The translations under genes were made by a program, and so were the position numbers. Below are positions 6,219 to 12,041 of a DNA stretch of 12,041 bases, one piece after another. The stretch comes from Chlorobium sp. (GTDB taxonomy: Bacteria > Bacteroidota > Chlorobiia > Chlorobiales > Chlorobiaceae), in contig JAPHUN010000188.1 of NCBI GenBank assembly GCA_026193435.1, forward strand, positions 1 to 12,041. The letters run 5' to 3'. How positions within the stretch are numbered: position 1 is the first letter of the stretch; every line of letters begins with the position of its first letter. Under the pieces are notes generated by a model, which had not been told where the DNA came from, searched no databases, and worked only from the letters and a program-made list of their open reading frames with translations.

Positions 6219-7403
6219 TCAGCTGTCAGTACCCTTGCTTTTATCCAGCCCGTAGGTGCTGATTTTTCTGTAGAGGGTTCTTTCATTGATTCCCAGCGCC
6301 TTGGCGGTTTTTCTTTTGTTGCCGTTGCATGAGGCAAGTGCGTCCGAGATCGCCTTTTTTTCAAGGTTCTCCAGCGATTGTATCTCCTGTTCCCGGTGCT
6401 CAGGGTCTGTTTGCAGTCCGGACTCAGGCTGTTGAACAAAGGAAGATCGTGTTTCCGGAAGTGAAGGAGGAAGGAGGAGCGGGGTTTTAGGGTACGCTGT
6501 TCCGGCAGACTGTTGCTGCTGAAGCATCTGTTTGAGTTCACCTATTTCGTGGTGAAGCTTGATCAGGCTGCTGTAGATAAGGTTCAGTTCATTTTTTTCA
6601 GACTTTTCAGGATCGTAAACCAGGCTTTTCTGTCTGTTTCTCTGCGAAAGGTGCTTGTCGAGTATTTCCGGTGTGATCTGTTTTCCTTTTTCAAAAATTA
6701 TCAGTGATTCCAGAAGATTTTTCAGCTCCCGCACATTTCCGGGCCAGCTGTAGCGGAGCAGCATTTCAGCGGCATCGCTGGTAAATCCGTCAAAAGAGGT
6801 ACTATGCCTGCGTTCGAAATGACGGATGAATTTTTCCGCAAGAAGCAGAACATCCCGGCCTCTCTCCCGAAGCGGAAGGATATGAAGTTCTATGCTTTGC
6901 AGTCGATAATAGAGATCTTCCCTGAAGTTTTTTTCTGCGACCGCCTGTCGGAGGTTTTTGTTTGTCGCGGCGATAATCCGTGTGTCGGCGTATATGGTTT
7001 CAGATGAGCCGACTTTTTGAAATTCCCCTGATTCGATGACTCGCAGCAGTTTAACCTGTGTTTCCAAAGGCATTTCGCCAACTTCATCAAGAAAAATCGT
7101 TCCCTGGTCAGCACTTTCAAAGTAGCCTTTCCTGCTTTGAATGGCGCCGGTAAAGGAGCCTTTTTCATGTCCGAAAAGTTCTGATTCGAGAATTCCCGCC
7201 GGGATGGCTCCGCAGTTGACCGGAATGAATTTCCTGTGTGATCTGGGGCTTTGAGCATGGATGAAGCGGGCAAGAACCTCTTTGCCTGAACCGGTTTCAC
7301 CGGTTATCAATACTGTTGCGTCGGTTTCCGCGACCTGAAGCGCAAGATGTTTGAGTTGCAGGATCGCTGAGGATTCACCAAGGAAATCAACCGTTTTGTT
7401 CAT
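6219..7403 (-). CDS. Sigma54-dependent transcriptional activator without receiver domain
   Basis: This 394-residue protein consists of an AAA+ sigma54-interaction domain (about 7-250) and a C-terminal Fis-type helix-turn-helix (about 345-383, ending in NKRKTAKALGINERTLYRK). Visible motifs are Walker A GETGSGKE (35-42), the sigma54-contact loop GSFTGA (82-87, usual form GAFTGA), Walker B TIFLDE (102-107), the LPLRERGRD segment with the likely arginine finger (175-184), and sensor II WPGNVREL (220-227). The protein starts directly at the AAA+ domain, so no receiver, GAF or PAS domain can sense a signal; regulation must come by expression or a partner protein. A linker rich in Gln, Pro and Ser (about 255-340) joins the two domains. 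It lies 44 bases downstream of the SPOR gene on the same strand, probably co-transcribed. I cannot name its target promoters, and no -24/-12 site is evident in the window. Confidence 0.92.
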   Translation of the reverse strand: MNKTVDFLGESSAILQLKHLALQVAETDATVLITGETGSGKEVLARFIHAQSPRSHRKFIPVNCGAIPAGILESELFGHEKGSFTGAIQSRKGYFESADQGTIFLDEVGEMPLETQVKLLRVIESGEFQKVGSSETIYADTRIIAATNKNLRQAVAEKNFREDLYYRLQSIELHILPLRERGRDVLLLAEKFIRHFERRHSTSFDGFTSDAAEMLLRYSWPGNVRELKNLLESLIIFEKGKQITPEILDKHLSQRNRQKSLVYDPEKSEKNELNLIYSSLIKLHHEIGELKQMLQQQQSAGTAYPKTPLLLPPSLPETRSSFVQQPESGLQTDPEHREQEIQSLENLEKKAISDALASCNGNKRKTAKALGINERTLYRKISTYGLDKSKGTDS

Positions 7404-7420
7404 TGTGTGTTCTGCGTATT

Positions 7421-7431
7421 TGATGTCATCA
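7421..7431. promoter_or_regulatory. 11-bp perfect palindrome before the sigma54 activator gene
   Basis: TGATG and CATCA flank a single T (7426). It lies in the 44-base gap between the SPOR gene and the activator start and pairs with a second palindrome 15 bases away, centre to centre. It could be a binding site for autoregulation; chance is not excluded. Confidence 0.3.
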
Positions 7432-7435
7432 GCCG

Positions 7436-7446
7436 GTCACTGTGAC
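7436..7446. promoter_or_regulatory. Second 11-bp perfect palindrome before the sigma54 activator gene
   Basis: GTCAC and GTGAC flank a single T (7441), immediately beyond the SPOR gene stop codon at 7448-7450. The one-base centre cannot form an RNA loop, so a protein site is more plausible than a terminator. Confidence 0.3.
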
Positions 7447-7447
7447 G

Positions 7448-8008
7448 CTACCTCTGGTGAACGATAAGTGAATTAAACGGGAGGGCCCTGGCTTTGGTTT
7501 CAGCAGTTTTTCTTGTGCTGAAGGAGTTTTGCGTGCGTACTTTATGCTGACCTTTTTCCTGAAATATGGTGACCGGAGTGTAAGACGCGATACGATTTGC
7601 AAGTTCGCGCGCATTGTCAAGAGAGCTGAAACTGCCGAACTGCAGAATGAATGCAGGCTGCGTTACTGTTCGTTTGCTTTCCCCCGCAGAGCTGATCGAT
7701 TGCTGATAGGCTGTAAGGCGTGCCTTGCTCAGTGAGTCAAGCGACGCGTCAGGGTAGTCAAGGAGCTGCTTGCGGAAAAGGCGTGCCGCCTCGGGACCGT
7801 CTTCGGTAAGCAAAGCTGTTATTACGGTTTTCTCTGAGTTTTTCGTGACTCTGGAACGAAGATTTTCTAACAAATAAACCTTATCTTGTTCCACGTATTG
7901 AAGGATTTGCGCACTGAACGTATTTTGTCGCTCCACTGCGACGGAGAGAGCAGGGGGTAACAGGAGGCACATAAACAGTACAAGAGCTGTAATTCTCAAT
8001 ACAGTCAT
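7448..8008 (-). CDS. Secreted SPOR-domain protein
   Basis: The 186-residue protein has an N-terminal signal peptide (about 1-24: hydrophobic core LRITALVLFMCLLLPPALS, cleavage likely after SVA). A helical, repeat-like region at about 35-105 follows, then a C-terminal SPOR domain (about 118-186, starting FILQFGSFSSLDNARELANRI). SPOR domains bind glycan strands stripped of stem peptides and bring proteins to division sites, so an envelope or cell-division role is likely. Cys14 lies inside the hydrophobic core and the surrounding residues do not fit a lipobox, so it is probably not a lipoprotein. The start has no clear Shine-Dalgarno but leaves a complete signal peptide. It is the first gene of a two-gene unit with the sigma54 activator and diverges from ispE. 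Its particular role is unknown. Confidence 0.85.
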   Translation of the reverse strand: MTVLRITALVLFMCLLLPPALSVAVERQNTFSAQILQYVEQDKVYLLENLRSRVTKNSEKTVITALLTEDGPEAARLFRKQLLDYPDASLDSLSKARLTAYQQSISSAGESKRTVTQPAFILQFGSFSSLDNARELANRIASYTPVTIFQEKGQHKVRTQNSFSTRKTAETKARALPFNSLIVHQR

Positions 8009-8109
8009 AGGATTTGAGAGGATAAGAGTTCACAACCATTTCCTTTTTCACGCAATATGGCAAATATTCATGTAAAATCAATTGCCTGTAAACTCTGGAA
8101 TACGTTTCA

Positions 8110-8970
8110 ATGCAGCATATTTCCGTAAAAGCTTTTGCAAAAATCAACCTGGGTTTGCTTATCACCGGTAAACGGCAGGATGGATATCACACGCTGGAAA
8201 CCGTTTTTTCTCCAATCAACTGGTATGATGAACTGACCTTTTCTGCCGCAGACGGACTGGGTATGGTGTGCAGCACTATCGACCTCCCTGCCGATGACAG
8301 CAATCTTTGTCTGAAGGCGGCAAAAGCGCTCAGGGAATATGCAGGAATCGATAAAGGCGTTACGATCACGCTGACCAAAAGAATTCCGTTCGGTGCCGGA
8401 TTGGGGGGAGGGAGCAGCGATGCTGCCACAACGCTCAGAGTATTGAATGCGTTATGGGAGCTTGATGTTCCACAGGGGGACCTCCATGGTATTGCGACGG
8501 GACTTGGTGCGGATGTTCCCTATTTTCTCGAAACCAGAGGGCTTGCATATGCAACCGGGATAGGCGAAATACTGGAGGATCTTGATGCCTCGCTGCCGTT
8601 TCATATCGTGACGGTTTTTCCGGGAGAGCATATTTCGACAGTATGGGCATACCGGAATTTTTATCCCAGGTTCGATCGGAAGGTTCCGGATCTGAAACAG
8701 ATGATGAGGGATCTCTGTCTTCGGAGCGACTTTTCGGTGTTGCAGGCATTGGAAAACGATTTTGAACCGGCGGTTTTTGATCACTATCCCGCAGTCCGCA
8801 AGGTTAAAGAGCAACTCCTGGAAAAAGGGGGGTTCTATGCAAGTCTTTCCGGAAGCGGCTCGGCGGTATTCGGTCTGTTTGAAGAACTTCGCGATGCGGA
8901 AAACGCAGCGCGGTTCTTCCGTGAGCACTTTCCGGTTGCCCTGACTGAGCCGTTTTTCACCATGCAGTAG
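8110..8970 (+). CDS. ispE: 4-diphosphocytidyl-2-C-methyl-D-erythritol kinase
   Basis: IspE phosphorylates the 2-hydroxyl of CDP-methylerythritol with ATP, the fourth step of the MEP pathway to IPP and DMAPP. In a green sulfur bacterium that supply feeds chlorophyll tails, carotenoids and quinones. The 286-residue length is standard. Family features are the N-terminal KAFAKINLGLLI with the catalytic Lys11, DGYHTLETVF (24-33), the GHMP ATP-binding loop PFGAGLGGGSSDAA (93-106), GADVPYFL (133-140) with catalytic Asp135, and the C-terminal LSGSGSAVFG loop (246-255). The ATG has only a weak upstream TGGAA, but the protein begins where IspE proteins normally do. It diverges from the SPOR gene over 101 bases and ends 22 bases from the convergent nitrilase gene. 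Confidence 0.97.
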   Translation: MQHISVKAFAKINLGLLITGKRQDGYHTLETVFSPINWYDELTFSAADGLGMVCSTIDLPADDSNLCLKAAKALREYAGIDKGVTITLTKRIPFGAGLGGGSSDAATTLRVLNALWELDVPQGDLHGIATGLGADVPYFLETRGLAYATGIGEILEDLDASLPFHIVTVFPGEHISTVWAYRNFYPRFDRKVPDLKQMMRDLCLRSDFSVLQALENDFEPAVFDHYPAVRKVKEQLLEKGGFYASLSGSGSAVFGLFEELRDAENAARFFREHFPVALTEPFFTMQ

Positions 8971-8992
8971 ACATCTGCCCTCCGGCGGCTAT

Positions 8993-9856
8993 CTATAATT
9001 GTGGCGATCTGCAGAGCATGATGTCCCGGAGTTCGGAGGAAAACAGGCGCAGGTCCTCGTCAAGAAAATGTGAAGAGAGCAGACGAGCCTGTTTGACAGC
9101 GTCCGGATCGATGGTGACATCCATAGTGTGTTCATCGAACAGCGGGGCCGTCGCAAGGAATGATCCGTCAGGTCCTGCTACAGAGGAGTTTCCCCAGTAG
9201 GTAAAGCTATCCTCGTTTCCTACACGGTTGATGCAGGCTACGTGACTGCTGAACAGGAACGAGTAGGTGCTGATGATATGCTGCCACTGTGTTACAATGG
9301 CAGGCTGTGTTTCGCCGGGAGTGAGGCGGAGAGGGCTGGACATGAGCACAAACAGGAGTTTGGCTCCCTGGTTGGCAAGCAGATAGGGTATCGAAACATG
9401 CCACAGGTCCTCGCAGATAGCGATGCCGATTTTGCCAAGTCTTCTTGAGTCGATCGCTTCAACTTTCTGGCCTGCCGAAAAGTATCGGAGTTCTTCAAAC
9501 ATTCCATAGGTCGGCAGGTAAATTTTCCTGTGTGCACTCTGTGTCAGACCATCCTCAAAGAGAAACGCGGAATTGTAGACTCCGTAATCGTCGCTGAGTT
9601 CGATCCCTCCGCAAATAATCGTGATTTTTTTGCTCAGTTCTCTCAGGGAATCAAGAGCAGGATCGTTGATGTGCAGGGCGATATCCTGAGCGGCATCCTG
9701 AACATTGTAACCGGTCAGGGAGAGTTCGGGAAATGCTATGACATCGACGTTGTCCTGTATCGCATCTTCAATCAACGTTCCGTGCCGTTCAAGGTTCTCT
9801 TCCAAATTGGCCAGAACGCAGTCGGTTTGCGCTATTCTCAATACGGATCTTTTCAT
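8993..9856 (-). CDS. Carbon-nitrogen hydrolase (nitrilase family, NadE-glutaminase-like, stand-alone)
   Basis: The 287-residue cytoplasmic protein is one complete nitrilase domain. The Glu-Lys-Cys triad is visible: Glu44 in FPELSLTGY, Lys111 in HRKIYLPTYGMFEELRYF, and Cys148 in IAICEDLWH. LSLTGY, the LPTYGMFEE..YF stretch and CEDLW are the forms seen in the glutaminase half of glutamine-dependent NAD synthetase (NadE). The synthetase half with its SGGxDS motif is absent, and the downstream neighbour is the convergent ispE, so it is not a split fusion. Such proteins hydrolyse amides or nitriles; here it might release ammonia from glutamine or break down an imported compound. It starts 15 bases after the stop of the upstream permease on the same strand, so the two probably share a transcript. 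Activity is assured by the triad, but the substrate is unknown. Confidence 0.88.
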   Translation of the reverse strand: MKRSVLRIAQTDCVLANLEENLERHGTLIEDAIQDNVDVIAFPELSLTGYNVQDAAQDIALHINDPALDSLRELSKKITIICGGIELSDDYGVYNSAFLFEDGLTQSAHRKIYLPTYGMFEELRYFSAGQKVEAIDSRRLGKIGIAICEDLWHVSIPYLLANQGAKLLFVLMSSPLRLTPGETQPAIVTQWQHIISTYSFLFSSHVACINRVGNEDSFTYWGNSSVAGPDGSFLATAPLFDEHTMDVTIDPDAVKQARLLSSHFLDEDLRLFSSELRDIMLCRSPQL

Positions 9857-9871
9857 GGTAGTCGGGTCTCG

Positions 9872-11173
9872 TCAGTGATAAGGATAAAACAGGTAAAATG
9901 TCAGCGAAAGAACGGCAAGTATCCACATTCCGGGCGATATTTCGCGAATCCTGCCTGTCAGAACCTTTATGGATACATAGGCAATGAAACCTGCAGTAAT
10001 GCCTATGCCGATGTTGAATGTGAAAATCATAAGCGCTACGGTGAGAAAGCCCGGCATAAGCTCACTGTAGTCGTCAAAATCAAAACGGGTTACCGGCTGC
10101 AGCATGAACATTCCTACGACTACCAGAGCCGGTCCGTAGGCTTGAGGCGGTACAATGGTCAGAAGCGGTGAAAAAAACAGGGCGCAGGCAAACAGGACGG
10201 CAACGACAACAGCAGTCAATCCTGTTTTCCCCCCCTGCTCTATCCCCGCGGCAGATTCGATATAGACTCCTGCGGTTGTGGTGCCGAACAGTGACGCGGC
10301 TATAGTCGAAAGAGCGTCTACAAGCATGGGTTTTTCAATTTCCGGTAGATTTTCTTCTTCATCAAGCAGATTTGCCCGTGATGAAAGACCGATGAGAGTG
10401 CCCATAGTATCGACAAAGTCCATGATGAGCACACTGGTTATAACCCCGATGAATCCCCAGGTCATCGCCCCTTGAAAATCTATCTGCATAAAAACAGGAG
10501 CTATTGATGGAGGCAGGCTTACAAGCGTCTCAGGAAAAGGAATGATGTTCAGTACGATGAAGACTGCGGTGGTAAAAAGAATGCCTATCAGGATGGCACC
10601 CGTGGTCCTCAGGATAAGCAGGACGGTTATGAGAAGCAGTCCCGCCAGACTGATCATGGTGGTGATATGGGAAAGATCTCCCATTCTCACCGGAGCGTCG
10701 GGAACGCCCAGAGCCACCAGCCCCATATCATTCAAGCCGATGAAAGCGAGAAAAAGACCGATGCCGACGGAAAAACTGTGTTTCAGTGTACTTGGAACCG
10801 CTTTTGCAAGCCACTCCCTGAGACCCGAAAGTGTAAGAACGGTGAACAGTACCCCGCTGATAAAGATCGAAGCAAGGGCTGTCTGCCATGAATAGCCCAG
10901 GGCCTGAACCACGGTATAGGCGATAAAGGCATTTTCGCCCATATACGGGGCGACAGCAAAGGGTCGTTTAGCGTAGAGGCCCATCAGGAGGGTTCCGAAA
11001 ATCGCCGTCAGGATGGTCGCAATGATGGACGCCTCTCTTGGGATGCCTGCGGCTGAAAGAATTGCCGGATTGACGACGATAATGTAGGCGACAGTAAAAA
11101 AAGTGGTCAATCCCGCAAGGATTTCCGTTTGATAATCTGTCTGGTGTTTATCAAACTCAAAAAAAGCACGCAT
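9872..11173 (-). CDS. NCS2-family purine permease (AzgA/PbuG-like)
   Basis: The 433-residue inner-membrane protein is hydrophobic throughout, with the many helices (12-14) of the nucleobase transporter fold. It shows AzgA-type landmarks: TEILAGLTTFFTVAYIIVVN (16-35), APYMGENAFIAY (75-86), DFVDTMGTLIG (252-262), and FGTTTAGVYIESAAGIE (296-312) followed by GGKTGLTA. Family members import adenine, guanine or hypoxanthine with protons; the exact base cannot be decided. The start fits the family N-terminus (FFEFDKH before the first helix), although the sequence before it is pyrimidine-rich (CCCTCCTGCC) and offers no Shine-Dalgarno. The nitrilase gene follows 15 bases downstream, suggesting import of a nitrogen compound coupled to its hydrolysis, or simple nitrogen or NAD salvage; this is inference. 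No purine riboswitch is apparent in the leader. Confidence 0.93.
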   Translation of the reverse strand: MRAFFEFDKHQTDYQTEILAGLTTFFTVAYIIVVNPAILSAAGIPREASIIATILTAIFGTLLMGLYAKRPFAVAPYMGENAFIAYTVVQALGYSWQTALASIFISGVLFTVLTLSGLREWLAKAVPSTLKHSFSVGIGLFLAFIGLNDMGLVALGVPDAPVRMGDLSHITTMISLAGLLLITVLLILRTTGAILIGILFTTAVFIVLNIIPFPETLVSLPPSIAPVFMQIDFQGAMTWGFIGVITSVLIMDFVDTMGTLIGLSSRANLLDEEENLPEIEKPMLVDALSTIAASLFGTTTAGVYIESAAGIEQGGKTGLTAVVVAVLFACALFFSPLLTIVPPQAYGPALVVVGMFMLQPVTRFDFDDYSELMPGFLTVALMIFTFNIGIGITAGFIAYVSIKVLTGRIREISPGMWILAVLSLTFYLFYPYH

Positions 11174-11278
11174 GGCAGGAGGGTTAAAGTAACGAGTTGT
11201 TAGACACCAAGATATACATATTCATGGTGAGATTGAAAGGATGGGAAAATGAATTAGGGGAAAGAAAAGGTGAATAAC

Positions 11279-11307
11279 TTGCTTTACTTCTTCAGGAATG
11301 GTATATT
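11279..11307 (+). promoter_or_regulatory. Candidate promoter for the peroxiredoxin gene
   Basis: TTGCTT (11279-11284) and TATATT (11302-11307) are separated by 17 bases, giving a leader of about 60 bases before the ATG. The -10 matches the consensus in five of six positions, the -35 only in its TTG. The alternative TATATA at 11354 is too close to the ribosome binding site to be the -10. Confidence 0.35.
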
Positions 11308-11373
11308 AAGACAAAATTAGTCCTGTTTACTTACAATTCAATTCATCTATTCATATATAAAGGGGAGAGAGCA

Positions 11374-11964
11374 ATGGGCGTATTAGTTGGCCGGGAGGCA
11401 CCGGAATTTGATCTTGAGGCAGTTGCGGAAGGCGCAAAATTTGTGGATTCATGTAAACTGTCGGATTTTCGCGGTAAGTACGTGGTGCTGTTTTTTTATC
11501 CACTTGACTTTACGTTTGTCTGTCCGACAGAATTACATGCTTTTCAGGACAGGCTGGAAGAGTTCAGGCATAAAAATGTAGAGGTTCTCGCATGTTCTGT
11601 GGATTCAAAGTTTTCTCATCTCGCATGGTTGAAGACACCACGGAAACAGGGAGGCATAGAAGGTGTGACCTATACACTGCTTTCGGATATAAACAAGGTC
11701 GCCTCAAAGGCATATGATGTTCTGGCAGAAAAAGAAGGCGTTTCCTACAGGGGGCTTTTTCTGATAGACAAGGATGGCATTGTCCGTTATCAGGTCGTTA
11801 ATGACCTGGGGCTTGGCCGTAATGTGGATGAGGTGCTGAGGATGGTTGAAGCGCTGCAGTTTACCGAACAGTTTGGTGAAGTCTGTCCTGCGAACTGGAA
11901 CAAAGGGGACAAAAGCATGAAACCGACAAACGAAGGGCTCGAGGAGTATTTCGGGTCAGAGTAA
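11374..11964 (+). CDS. Typical 2-Cys peroxiredoxin (Prx1/AhpC-type)
   Basis: This cytoplasmic peroxidase reduces hydrogen peroxide and organic peroxides and is recycled by thioredoxin or a similar donor. The 196-residue length is normal. The peroxidatic centre is PLDFTFVCPTE with Pro43, Thr47 and Cys50; Arg126 in SYRGLF completes the active site. The resolving cysteine is Cys171 in GEVCPANW, so the disulfide would form between subunits. The C-terminus keeps a YF pair (192-193) and the middle a GGIE (93-96) in place of GGLG, the two marks of over-oxidation-sensitive Prx1 proteins. The start is secure: AAGGGGAGAG lies just upstream of the ATG. It stands alone, diverging from the permease across a 200-base gap. 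In a strictly anaerobic phototroph it is a plausible defence against stray oxygen. Confidence 0.95.
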   Translation: MGVLVGREAPEFDLEAVAEGAKFVDSCKLSDFRGKYVVLFFYPLDFTFVCPTELHAFQDRLEEFRHKNVEVLACSVDSKFSHLAWLKTPRKQGGIEGVTYTLLSDINKVASKAYDVLAEKEGVSYRGLFLIDKDGIVRYQVVNDLGLGRNVDEVLRMVEALQFTEQFGEVCPANWNKGDKSMKPTNEGLEEYFGSE

Positions 11965-12041
11965 AGGAACTGAAGGATTGCATAACTACAGGTTGATGTG
12001 ATCCATACTTGATGCGTGATGACAGAGACGCCCCGTAACAC
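11965..12041. other. Non-coding end of the window
   Basis: The 77 bases after the peroxiredoxin stop show no convincing gene, hairpin terminator or promoter. A reverse open frame entering from the right edge overlaps the peroxiredoxin gene and has no recognisable content. Confidence 0.5.

Noticed and set aside
6053..6541. 162-codon open frame on the minus strand
   Set aside because: It is a shadow of the lnt 3' end and the sigma54 activator in another frame, rich in Arg and Ser, with no domain.
8054..8068. Inverted repeat AATAT/ATATT between the SPOR gene and ispE
   Set aside because: Five A/T pairs with a five-base loop are expected by chance in AT-rich gaps.
9530..10171. 213-codon open frame on the + strand
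   Set aside because: It runs antisense across the end of the permease and the start of the nitrilase; both minus-strand genes have clear family motifs and it has none.
11331..11359. Promoter with TATATA at 11354-11359 for the peroxiredoxin gene
   Set aside because: It would start transcription at or inside the ribosome binding site; the pair at 11279-11307 fits better.
11174..11373. Purine riboswitch before the permease gene
   Set aside because: I saw no aptamer-like three-way junction. The only inverted repeat noticed (CACCA 11205-11209 with TGGTG 11225-11229) has five-base arms and fits no known purine aptamer.

Overview
The window comes from a green sulfur bacterium (Chlorobiaceae). The deciding gene is fmoA, which encodes the Fenna-Matthews-Olson bacteriochlorophyll a protein, on the minus strand at 3197-4300. 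Among anaerobes this protein is a hallmark of the green sulfur bacteria. From memory its sequence looks closer to the Prosthecochloris aestuarii protein than to the Chlorobaculum tepidum one (for example the FQQSISGGG stretch and GPVGVTRWKF), so a Prosthecochloris-like source is my best guess, but I could not align it.

Layout. Bases 1-696 hold the C-terminal part of a radical SAM protein (+). A 109-base gap with an 8-bp tandem repeat follows, then a half-size ABC exporter (minus, 806-2563). The exporter diverges from a small cysteine-free MerR-type regulator (+, 2701-3102), and the shared gap holds a 23-bp interrupted palindrome centred on base 2616. A rho-independent hairpin (3151-3176) separates merR from the convergent fmoA gene. 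fmoA has a strong ribosome binding site and an AT-rich leader with two palindromes. It diverges from lnt (apolipoprotein N-acyltransferase, +, 4598-6211). lnt converges on a two-gene minus-strand unit that runs from a SPOR-domain envelope protein (7448-8008) into a sigma54-dependent activator without receiver domain (6219-7403). ispE of the MEP isoprenoid pathway (+, 8110-8970) then converges on a second minus-strand pair: an AzgA-like NCS2 purine permease (9872-11173) followed by a free-standing nitrilase of the NadE-glutaminase type (8993-9856). Last is a typical 2-Cys peroxiredoxin (+, 11374-11964), after which the window ends in non-coding sequence.

How the genes fit together. fmoA carries excitation energy from the chlorosome baseplate to the reaction centre. 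IspE feeds the isoprenoid supply for chlorophyll tails, carotenoids and quinones. Lnt and the SPOR protein serve the cell envelope. The peroxiredoxin protects an oxygen-sensitive cell. Most of this is ordinary chromosomal housekeeping and photosynthesis. I see no phage, transposon, CRISPR array, tRNA or rRNA. No gene-free stretch exceeds 300 bases; the longest is the fmoA-lnt gap of 297 bases.

I found no clearly undescribed system. The points most worth checking are the extra cysteine in the FMO protein, the palindromes in the fmoA leader, the palindrome between merR and the exporter, and the purine permease paired with an orphan glutaminase-like nitrilase.
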